Shown here piece by piece: positions 1 through 6,790 of a stretch of 12,995 nt of DNA; position 1 is the first letter of the stretch, and every line of letters begins with the position of its first letter. The position numbers were made by a program, and so were the translations under genes. Origin of the DNA: Goniomonas avonlea (taxonomy: Eukaryota > Cryptophyceae > Goniomonadida > Goniomonadaceae); NCBI GenBank assembly GCA_003573635.1, contig QUTJ01031577.1, forward strand, positions 1-12,995, in the 5' to 3' direction. The notes beneath the pieces were generated by a model that was given only the letters and a program-made list of their open reading frames with translations, was not told where the DNA came from and searched no databases.

Positions 1-187
1 GCGCGCGCACTCTCGGTAAGTTATAGCCGTCTGGTTGTACTGGAGATAAATTTATATTACTTGGGCTATTTCATTTAAAACTGTTGGTGCTTGTGGTGGT
101 ATATTGGGGACTGGTCTTTCATTCACTGGTTTTCACTTGTTAATTCCTTGTGGATTTTTTGCTTTAATTAACCAACGAAATCTGTTA
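1..187. other. Left flank of element A, no gene seen
   Basis: AT-rich sequence with no supported reading frame. A GTAAGT splice-donor-like string sits at about 16-21, so the first 15 bases could be the end of an exon, but there is too little to judge. The stretch around 128-160 (CTTGTTAATTCCTTGTG and neighbours) resembles part of the right inverted repeat of element A (CTTGTTAATCTGTCTTGTG near 3240). It may be another degraded copy of that repeat; this is weak. Confidence 0.35.
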
Positions 188-562
188 TGGGTAAGGGGAC
201 GTCACACCACATGCTCCACCGGGCGAGCTCAGATCAGGATATCCTGATCAGTTTGCGATCACATAGGGATACCATTACTCAATCATTTGATAACGATCCC
301 CAACACAGTGTTATTGCGAGCAGTGGGAAGTCATCCCCCCCAAAGAGATAACAACACAGATAGCGACACAGGTGCAAGTACAGGAAAAGACAGATCAATG
401 GAAATCACAGGGCTGGGCAGTTAGAAAACCAAAATATACTGATGCCAATGCGGCAAACAGTGCAGTTCTGTCCTTTCAGAGACGGCATAGTTTTGTCAGG
501 TCTGCTCATGACTGACTACATGCCAGTGTGTCCTGAGTCATTGCCTGCACTACAAAACTATC
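188..562 (+). repeat. Left terminal inverted repeat of element A
   Basis: Reads inward from TGGGTAAGGGGACGTC and aligns by eye to the reverse complement of 3073-3456. Similarity is high, with small gaps, from the outer end to about 499 (GGCATAGTTTTGTCAGG against GGCATAGTTTGCTCAG). A weaker continuation runs to CACTACAAAACTAT at 549-562. It contains a perfect 18-bp palindrome at 232-249. The partner repeat stays open in one frame for 118 codons, but the two copies differ by indels, so I take the sequence as non-coding. Confidence 0.8.
232..249. repeat. 18-bp palindrome in left repeat, possible recombinase site
   Basis: GATCAGGATATCCTGATC is a perfect palindrome. At the equivalent place in the other arm (3395-3412) the sequence is GATCAG-AATAAC-CTGATC: the 6-bp arms are kept while the 6-bp centre differs. 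Tyrosine recombinases bind inverted arms around a 6-8 bp spacer, so the layout is suggestive of a crossover site. That role is inference only. Confidence 0.35.
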
Positions 563-634
563 GGCAGTGCCCCAATCACATCTGGACTCACTGGTGTGGT
601 GACTCCTAACGATCCGCGCCTAGTGGTACTGGCT

Positions 635-1276
635 TCACTGGATCACTGGATCTCTGAATAAACACATCCCATGCTCATAGTCTGACCCCAATCCCTTGAG
701 CACATTGGTACTAGTTTGGCCAATGCCATGCTGGTCACCCATGCGACCGATGACAGAGACCAACACATCTGTGTCATCCAACCACGTGACTGGTGTCTGG
801 GTCGTTCCTCTGCTGCACATGGAGAGACTGCGGCGAATGATGGTGGCCACCTTGATTCCTGACGGATTCGCGTCAGTTGCAATGCGAGTTGTTGAGACCC
901 TGAATCGTTGGTTCTTCTCATTGTGTGCTTCGACGCGGATGAACAGTGTAGGCTCCTCGGACGTCTCGAGCTGGTTGATGGTCAGCTGCCCAGCCTTGGC
1001 GTGTGCTTCGGCGTGGTCCACAGAGACGAAGGGGATGATCGTGAGTGCCGTGCGGCGCACAAGGAAGAAAGCTGATGCGAGGAACGCTAATACATAGTGT
1101 TCCTCGCATACAGCTGCATCTGGGGGTGAAACGGCAGAGTGAACCGGGTCCTTGCCATGGGCTCTGTTGGCGAGCCGGTACCTGAATGTGATTGCCAAGG
1201 CGTCCACAACCTCGGGGTGCAAGCTGGGGTTGCCGTCCTCGCTTGGGAAATAGTGTTCCCACAGTTTGCACCACTT
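635..1276 (-). CDS. Unknown protein, terminal exon, in element A
   Basis: Minus-strand open frame of 213 codons ending in TGA at 635-637. There is no ATG near its beginning. It starts just after TTGTGTAG (minus strand, TAG at 1277-1279), a plausible 3' splice site, so this is probably a last exon with its start upstream. The first residues read KWCKLWEHYFPSEDGNPSLH. About 65-85 residues in, a hydrophobic stretch (LAFLASAFFLVRR followed by ALTIIPFVSV) could be a membrane segment or a buried strand. The rest is a mixed, globular-looking composition that includes GIKVATIIRRSL and LVSVIGRMGDQHG. I do not recognise a family. It is divergent from the recombinase gene, with 160-170 bp between them that may hold a shared promoter. 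Lying between the inverted repeats, it is probably element-encoded. It has no internal stop, unlike the recombinase. Confidence 0.5.
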   Translation of the reverse strand, partial: KWCKLWEHYFPSEDGNPSLHPEVVDALAITFRYRLANRAHGKDPVHSAVSPPDAAVCEEHYVLAFLASAFFLVRRTALTIIPFVSVDHAEAHAKAGQLTINQLETSEEPTLFIRVEAHNEKNQRFRVSTTRIATDANPSGIKVATIIRRSLSMCSRGTTQTPVTWLDDTDVLVSVIGRMGDQHGIGQTSTNVLKGLGSDYEHGMCLFRDPVIQ

Positions 1277-1317
1277 CTACACAACCTACCCACCCACTAA
1301 GGGTAGCTCACATTTAT

Positions 1318-1343
1318 CCTCCTCCTCTGATAGGGAGGAGGAG
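1318..1343. repeat. Small hairpin between divergent genes of element A
   Basis: CCTCCTCC and GGAGGAGG arms flank a short AT-containing centre in the gap between the minus-strand exon and the recombinase gene. It could be a structural or regulatory element, or a chance purine/pyrimidine inverted repeat. Confidence 0.3.
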
Positions 1344-1442
1344 GCGACAGGAGTCGGGTGAACTCCCTATCGTTACACCCTGATCACCCGATCACAGCCA
1401 GGCAGTGACCACCCACCACCCTTTAGGGTTGTCTTCTAATGG

Positions 1443-2936
1443 ATGTTGGCCCCTGGGGCTATTGTGTGTGTGCGATCGTCAAATATATCTGAGTCACGTC
1501 AAATATATCTGAGTTGTGACTCAGATATATTTGTGGACACGGAAGAGGAGGAGGAGGATGCAGAGGAGGATGCGGAAGAAGAGGAGGATGCAGAGCCAGG
1601 CTATCTTCTTTGTGGCGATCACGGCAAGTGTCAGGCGCACGACTGCCAGTACAAAGGCGAGCCGGGTGTCACTTGTATCACTTGCGGTGTATCACAGTGC
1701 TGGTGGTGCACGGGCATGCTCCAGGTCGTGGTGTGCTGTGTGCACAAGTGCGAAGAATGCAGACAGGCTGACTTCCGAGTGGGGCTCACAGTGATGCTGG
1801 GTGAGGAGGACATCTTCGAGGCATTCGTTATTCTGCCAAGTGTGCCTGTTTCAGGCTTGGGCATATACGCTTGGTGTTTACACATGCCCCACCATGCTGA
1901 CACATTACATTTACTCATGGATGGATTTCGTGACCAAGGAGACAATATCCAACAACATCTCCGCGATCCGATTCTGGTGTATGGTCTGCTCCGCTTTTTT
2001 GAGGGGGAGAACCCCTGCGAGTGAAGTGAAGTGCGAGCCACGCTGAAGTGCACCGATGAATACCATATCAAGAACAACAGCTTGAAGATTGCGATCGAGC
2101 GCAAGGTTGCAGCTTCATGTTACCAAGTATCTGCCCGGCCCGGACCGGACCCATTGATTCCCTGTTACTTGTTTGCACTGATGATTTGCGTGTACCACTG
2201 CGGCAGAACACAGCAACTCTCCTGGTTTGGCCCGGGATCGCTGCAGCGATGGCCCCGAGGCATCACGGATGATAACACGACGGGGCTGCCGTTCTATTCA
2301 TAGGCTACATCTGTGCTTGAGCATCGGACCGTCAGCGGCCCACTTTTCTTCAGGTTTCTTGTGCGATGTTGGCATTGAAGCTCAGCCCAAAGACCTCAGT
2401 GTCCTGTCGGCACACAAGTGGTTTGTGGCCGACCTGTTGCGATCTGGAAACATTGGCTTCGACCAGCTGAAGGCGCTCGGGTATTGGGCATCCGACACGT
2501 GCACATTCTACATCGGTGAGGACATGCGTGAGCTGCTGAAGGGATGCACGAAGGGGCCGGAGCCAGTCTTGTCGTACAAACAGGCCCAGGCGGAGATTTG
2601 TGCGTGGCGCCCGCCTGCAAGGGCAAGGCCACCGCATCAGGTGGCAGTGCAGCAGCACAGGCAGAGGAGACTGAGGCGACCGAGCTGGTCCCAGCGGGCT
2701 GGCCAAGGCGAAAGCACACCCAGAGCCTGACGACGTTCTTCAAGGCGCCCACCCCGGCGCTGGCCGTGCTCGCTGAGGTACCCACCACTGAGGACAATGG
2801 CTCGCCTGCTGGATCCTTCTGGATGTGGGCTAGGCTGGCAGAGGCCAGCAGTACACCGTGCTTCAGCGTCAGAGGCGACCAGCATGGGTATCGGGCGGAC
2901 CGGTACCGACATGCACGACAGATCAGGTTGGATTGA
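1443..2936 (+). pseudogene. Tyrosine recombinase with acidic Cys-rich N-terminus (broken)
   Basis: Starting at ATG 1443, residues 34-51 are almost all Glu/Asp/Ala. A Cys/His cluster follows at residues 57-106 (C57, H60, C63, C68, C78, C81, C86, C89, C98, C99, H101, C103, C106), which looks zinc-binding. The same frame then enters a recombinase catalytic domain: VYGLLRFFEGEN supplies the first catalytic Arg. After an in-frame TGA (2022-2024) the frame continues with KNNSLKIAI and GPDPLIPCYLFAL, matching the beta-sheet and CPVRAL-type boxes. Between about 2227 and 2303 the reading shifts frame and continues with LSAHKWF (His at 2413-2415), GYWASD (Trp 2485-2487) and FYI (Tyr nucleophile 2509-2511). 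The HxxR Arg is missing; spacing suggests about three residues were lost. A further shift near 2590 leads to an Ala/Glu-rich tail ending at 2936. The family call rests on the ordered R, H, W and Y boxes. The gene is almost certainly inactive. Confidence 0.68.
1477..1533. repeat. Direct plus inverted repeat at recombinase 5' end
   Basis: CGTCAAATATATCTGAGT occurs twice in tandem (1477-1494 and 1497-1514). A perfect 18-bp inverted repeat is formed by CAAATATATCTGAGTCAC (1480-1497) and GTGACTCAGATATATTTG (1516-1533), with an 18-nt loop. It sits inside the first 30 codons of the recombinase frame. That raises the possibility that the true start lies downstream and that this is a promoter, operator-like site or binding site. 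Confidence 0.75.
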
Positions 2937-3072
2937 CGGTGTGGGACACATCAGCCAGTGACCCGGCGATCCAGTCAGAGACAACCACTTTGGCATAGGT
3001 TGTTGGGGGGTTCCACGCTAGTTGTGTGCCAACACTACACATCCTAGATGTACGTGCCTAGAGGCACGGATC
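2937..3072. other. Non-coding spacer inside element A
   Basis: Runs from the end of the recombinase tail to the right inverted repeat. No gene is seen. It holds a 16-bp palindrome, CGTGCCTAGAGGCACG (3053-3068), next to the inner edge of the repeat. Confidence 0.5.
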
Positions 3073-3456
3073 ATAGTTTCGTAGTGTAGCGATGACTCGG
3101 CACACATTTGGGGTGCAGTCATTCGCACGCGGACACTGAGCAAACTATGCCTCCTTGAACAGAAAGGACTGCACTGTTTTCCGCATTGGCATATATTTGG
3201 TTCGCTACCCGCCAAGTGCTCAGCCCTGTTTTTTTTGTTCTTGTTAATCTGTCTTGTGCTTGCACTCGCGTTATAGCTATCTGTGTTGTTCTGGGTTTGG
3301 GGGAGGGCACTTCCCTGCTCGCGATAACACGTACTGTGTTGGGGATCATTATCGAAAATGATTGGATAAGGTTACCCCAATGTGATTGCAAAGTGATCAG
3401 AATAACCTGATCCGATCTCGCCCCGTGGAGCATGTGGTGCGACATCCCCTTACCCA
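3073..3456 (-). repeat. Right terminal inverted repeat of element A
   Basis: Reverse-complement partner of 188-562, ending outward in CCCCTTACCCA. It includes GATCAG-N6-CTGATC at 3395-3412, the counterpart of the palindrome at 232-249, and an ATCATTATCGAAAATGAT palindrome near 3345-3362. The divergence between the two arms suggests an old insertion, or arms that are not kept identical. Confidence 0.8.
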
Positions 3457-3469
3457 TTCCAACAACACA

Positions 3470-3660
3470 TGACATATTTGTCTCAAGTCTGAGTCATATC
3501 CGGTAGAATGCAGAATTCATGCCTAAAGTACGAGTTCGCCGTTCTCGTGTTGTAGAACTTGTCCAATTGAAAATTGGCCAAGTATGAGAGAAACGGTGAG
3601 CTCTTCAGGATAAGTAGGAGTTTGGATTTCCAGTTGCTGTGGCATGAGCAGCAGAGCACT
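3470..3660 (+). repeat. Left terminal inverted repeat of element B
   Basis: Begins TGACATATTTG, then CTCAAGTCTGAGTCAT, GCAGAATTCATGCCTAAAGT, GTAGAACTTGTC, GAAAATTGGCC and, at the inner edge, GGCATGAGC. Each of these blocks recurs in the same order in the reverse complement of 5950-6143 with scattered substitutions. Confidence 0.8.
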
Positions 3661-3705
3661 AATCATATCCACAGTAACCATATCTGATTATCTACTGATC
3701 TGTAG

Positions 3706-5002
3706 GTCCCACGAATGGCTGTTGCCTTTCGTGGAACCATGCTTTTGGCAGCCCCCTCCTTGGAGCTGAATGATGCACAGATCGAATTTTCTCCCACCCG
3801 CCTGCATGCCTGGAAAATTGCAGAATTACATTCTGGGGTGAGGTTGGGAGGTTGGTTTGATCCAGAGAGTTACACCATATACTCACAAGGAAGTCACACC
3901 ATGGATCCAGATGCAGGTGATGGAGGTGGTGGCCGCGATGTGTGCACAGGGATGGAGCGAGATCAGAGTGAGTAAGGCCACCAGGCGCAGGGCGAATAGA
4001 GCAACACACACCACACTAGAAGACAACTGCTGGGTGACAAAGCCATTGCTGATACACCTCCTCGTGCAACACACGAAAGTTGACAACGAGCTATTCAGCT
4101 CCCTAGGTAACTTCTATCTGGGGATGAAGGATAACTACTCCATCAACCAGGCTGTCCGAGCCTTTTGCTTTAAAACAGACAGTCTGAACACAGAATGGGA
4201 CGGTCTCATGGCCTACGCCAACGGATAAAGGGATGGCAGACTTTTAACGAAACAGTCGAAACCCCCACACGAATCGTGGGCATCCTCCCTACTGGGACCT
4301 CACTCAAGAATGGATTCTGCTGGACGACCAACCCGCATGTCACGGAGAAAGACGGCCCGGGATTCCCAGGAAAGCTAATAGGTGAGTTCCCAGCAGACCG
4401 ATTCCCCTTCCTTTTGTGTGGGTCTTGGGACCCAGAAACCGGAGACTGGCAGTGAAAGGGAAATCTGAGAGGGTCGTAGTGCACGCCTGAACCAACCCCC
4501 CCACACAGAGAACAGCGTGACAGCAGAGTCGACCTGGGGGTGGGAAAGGGAATACTCCTGGTGTGGCTAATCAATTCAAGCTCACAGAAATGGAGGCATG
4601 GGAATGTCTCTCATCCGCCAGATGTTGACAGTTTTGTTTGATCTGGGGCTGCTCCTCCCAGAGTCACGTTTTATCTCTGGTGAAAATGAGACCCTGGCGG
4701 CCTTGTTGAAGGCAACCACCCACACTGCATCAATGGACCAAGGTGGCAAGGCAGGCCCAACACTGTGGAAGATCTTCAGACACTGCGCACACTCTCAAGA
4801 AGGTGCTGTCGTCAGCAGTAGTGTGTGTTCTGACACCCCTTGTGTCTGTAACAGTCTGTTCAAGGCACTGCATATTTTCGAGGCCCATAGCCCCTCCGAG
4901 TTCCGCACACTCAAAATTCACCAAATCCTGAGATTCTCCAATGTATTTGACGTGCAGGCACGTTTCGTCCCACGTTGCGTCGATCTCAGTCTCTCACTAT
5001 GA
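3706..5002 (+). CDS. Unknown spliced gene of element B, exons 1-3
   Basis: Exon 1 runs from an acceptor at 3701-3705 (CTGATCTGTAG) or ATG 3715 to 3837 (ending AWKIAELHSG), with donor GTGAGG at 3838. A 79-nt intron ends in ATGCAG at 3916. Both exon ends are phase 0, joining HSG to VMEVVAAMCAQGW. Exon 2 continues with EDNCWVTKPLLIHLLVQ and LFSSLGNFYLGMKDNYS to a TAA at 4226-4228. A neighbouring frame takes over (WQTFNETVETPTRIVGILPT) up to a good donor GTGAGT at 4382, which implies a frameshift or a missed splice near 4215. A third exon may start at 4581 after CTAATCAATTCAAG, in matching phase, and read GMSLIRQMLTVLFDLGLLL to a stop near 5002. I recognise no domain. The composition and splice sites argue for real coding. 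It is flanked by the element's inverted repeats and may encode its transposase. Confidence 0.5.
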
Positions 5003-5050
5003 TATTGTATATTCGATGAAACTCGATGTTTGGAAATTGTCATGGACATA

Positions 5051-5075
5051 GTTGAACACCAACATGGTGTTCAAC
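5051..5075. repeat. Perfect hairpin in element B
   Basis: GTTGAACACCA and TGGTGTTCAAC form 11-bp arms around a 3-nt loop (ACA). It lies between exon 3 and the exon at 5201, in presumed intron. Function unknown. Confidence 0.8.
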
Positions 5076-5200
5076 TGCAGGACAACTCAAAAACTACTCG
5101 GCACAAGGATGGGAGAAGAGCCATATCGGGAACGTGAAGGTTCCCTGGCAACACAGTAACAAGAAGGACTTTGAGGCCCAAATTTTGTGTTTCCTCATAG

Positions 5201-5376
5201 CAGGGAGCTGCTTCTGGCTGCCAATGCCAAGTGGGAACAAAAGTACTTCAATACAGAGGGCAATGGAAGGTTTATACAGGAGTCACGGTTCTGGGAGATA
5301 GTAGAGAAGTACCAACAACACCAAGGGACGAGACACAAACCCAGGTCATCAACAAGAAACTGCACACTGTGGGCAG
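5201..5376 (+). CDS. Unknown gene of element B, later exon
   Basis: The open frame follows a pyrimidine-rich acceptor (TTTCCTCATAG, AG at 5199-5200) and ends at a good donor (GGGCAG|GTAATA at 5377). It encodes a charged, helical-looking segment, including AANAKWEQKYFNTEGNGRF and FWEIVEKYQQHQG. It probably continues the gene of exons 3706-5002. A 55-nt intron to CTCTAG at 5431 is possible, but the frame after it ends soon. Without the splice the frame stays open to 5828 with a less protein-like, Thr/Ser/Pro-rich composition. No family recognised. Confidence 0.45.
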
Positions 5377-5949
5377 GTAATAATATCTGGCACAGTACTG
5401 GGTCGAATGTCGCTGTCTCCATCGTCTCTAGGTCCCTCAACACCAATCAATGTGCTGTGTTGCCCTCGCCCGTCAGCAGCCCCTCATGCATGCACTCTAG
5501 TGTGCTGCATGTGCGATCCCTGAGGCTTAATTGTTGTGATGGCCATTGCGACCTGGTAGTATGCTCTGAGTGGATGCATCCCTTCTCCTCCGATCAGTGT
5601 TACCACACTGCACGAACCCATGGCCGGCCCAACCCCGCAGTGACTGCTGGTGTCGGCGACGATAGGCCTTGGCCGTGGTTTAGGCCACGGTGGTTTAGGC
5701 CAGAAGTCACTCTGATCACGTCTGGCATATCCACCACAGCGGTCACTGATGGGGCTGTCATCTCCAGCATCAATGCCCCAACGAGTGTAGCCACAACACC
5801 TCGCTCGGAGTGTCACCATGGCGGCTAGCTGTATCTTGCACCCCCATAACCACCAACACTGCCGCTGCTGCAACAGCTCCATAGGCATCATTGATGGGGG
5901 GCAGCTTGCCGTGGTCGTGGTGCCCAGTAGATATGCCCTGTCAGTTGGT
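5377..5949. other. 3' part of element B, coding status unclear
   Basis: An open plus-strand frame extends to a stop at 5826-5828 and an open minus-strand frame covers 5484-5975, but neither shows a recognisable domain. A 15-bp tandem duplication (GTGGTTTAGGCCA core) at 5674-5702 would encode WFRPRWFRP in the plus frame. The interval ends at the right inverted repeat. Confidence 0.4.
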
Positions 5950-6143
5950 GCCCTACTGTAGTGCTCATACCACAAAACCAGAGTTTCCGAATTTCTACTG
6001 ATCTTAAAGAGCTCGACCTTTCTGATATGTGGCCGATTTTCGATCAGACAAGTTCTATATCACGAGAAAAGGCAAACTCATACTTTAGGCATGAATTCTG
6101 CACTCTACAGCACATGACTCAGACTTGAGACACAAATATGTCA
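5950..6143 (-). repeat. Right terminal inverted repeat of element B
   Basis: Reverse-complement partner of 3470-3660. On the plus strand it contains GTGCTCATACCAC, GGCCGATTTTCGATC, ACTTTAGGCATGAATTCTGC, ATGACTCAGACTTGAG and the outer end CACAAATATGTCA. Confidence 0.8.
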
Positions 6144-6269
6144 GAGGCCACACACACAGCATATGACTCAGCAGCACCCTCCCCCACTCGAAACACCCTG
6201 CCCCGCACAACACCCTCCACACTCAGCTGGGAACACACCCTATTTCACTCGTAACCATGGTGTTTGCAG
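6144..6269 (+). other. Intron 3' end before WD40 exon
   Basis: C-rich, CA-rich stretch between the right end of element B and the acceptor GTGTTTGCAG (AG at 6268-6269). It is presumably the distal end of an intron of the WD40 gene that took in element B, and perhaps A. Upstream exons are not visible in the window. Confidence 0.45.
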
Positions 6270-6413
6270 GACATGGCAACTCCCCCGCGCAAGATTGGGC
6301 ACATACAGCGCGTGACTGGCATTGCTGTTGTCCCCAACTCCCCAGACTTTTTAACATCATCGTTGGATGCCTCTTGGAAGTGGTGGGGTTTCGGCGAACA
6401 AACGCCAAAGAAG
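6270..6413 (+). CDS. WD40-repeat protein, internal exon
   Basis: A 144-nt exon (48 codons, phase 0 at both ends) between acceptor GTTTGCAG and donor AAG|GTGCTG at 6414. It encodes a classic WD40 blade: GHIQRVTGIAVVPNS, then FLTSSLDASWKWW, matching the GH, VTGIAFSP, SSLDG and WDL positions of the family. It ends with a linker FGEQTPKK. WD40 repeats fold into beta-propellers that act as protein-interaction platforms; the specific family member cannot be named from two blades. Joining to the exon at 10592 keeps the frame and completes the next blade. The gene is interrupted by a 4.2 kb intron full of transposon relics. Confidence 0.72.
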
Positions 6414-6790
6414 GTGCTGTGCTCATGCATGCGTGACATGTGTGTGCTGCAAAGCACCTGCATGTATGATTTCTCTCTATGTGACTGTCAACATATATTC
6501 TAGACCATCGATGCATGAACTGCATGCATGGTGCCTCTCAGTGTGACTGTTGAGACCCTGTGAATAGAACCTGTATGTATGGTGTCTCTGCCGGAACAGC
6601 TTTGAAGCCTGTGAATCGAAGAGATAGTGCCATTAAAGCAATACATAATAATGAAGGACACGTAGTGTGGTGCTGAAGGGTGGCTTGAACAAAAGAACCA
6701 AGCAACCAGATGCAAAACTTGTCAAGGCTCGATGCACAGCACACGAGTAGGCTTTGATACCCAGTCTTTGGTTTGATGCAACACTGCGGG
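6414..6790 (+). other. Proximal part of large WD40-gene intron
   Basis: Intron sequence after the donor at 6414. It holds no supported gene. A short ATGCATG-rich palindromic patch lies near 6507-6530, and a loosely repeated motif (GTGACTGTTGAGACCCTGTGAAT, then a similar GAAGCCTGTGAATCGAA) lies at about 6540-6620. Confidence 0.4.

Larger units (their letters stand above)
188..3456. mobile_element. Element A: inverted-repeat element with tyrosine recombinase
   Basis: A 3.3 kb unit bounded by long imperfect inverted repeats: 188-562 on the left, and 3073-3456 as its reverse complement on the right. Both outer ends read TGGGTAAGGGG inward. Inside are a plus-strand tyrosine recombinase relic (1443-2936) and a divergent minus-strand exon (635-1276), so the unit carries its own gene content. 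Tyrosine recombinase elements of eukaryotes include Cryptons (usually without terminal repeats), DIRS-like retroelements (inverted or split repeats plus a reverse transcriptase) and polinton-like or Tlr-type elements (long inverted repeats, much larger). No reverse transcriptase is visible here and the unit is small, so it fits none of these cleanly. It could be a deleted derivative of a larger element. I could not identify a clear target-site duplication. Confidence 0.72.
3470..6143. mobile_element. Element B: unclassified inverted-repeat element
   Basis: A 2.7 kb unit bounded by inverted repeats of about 190 bp (3470-3660 and 5950-6143). The termini read TGACATATTTGT inward, and the repeats do not resemble those of element A. 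It encloses a plus-strand gene with several exons whose splice phases agree. No reverse transcriptase motif and no DDE or tyrosine recombinase motif could be recognised. Either the transposase belongs to a family I cannot identify by eye or the unit is non-autonomous. No clear target-site duplication is visible. It lies in the region upstream of the WD40 exon at 6270. Confidence 0.6.

Noticed and set aside
188-3456. Element A as a DIRS-type retroelement
   Set aside because: No reverse transcriptase, RNase H or methyltransferase motif is found between the arms, though a deletion derivative cannot be excluded.
3119-3475. 118-codon minus-strand open frame with ATG
   Set aside because: It lies entirely in the right inverted repeat of element A. 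The left arm has indels that break the same frame, so it is best explained as open non-coding repeat.
5484-5975. 163-codon minus-strand open frame in element B
   Set aside because: Runs into the inverted repeat and overlaps plus-strand coding evidence; Trp/Pro/Arg-rich with no recognisable domain. Kept only as a remark.
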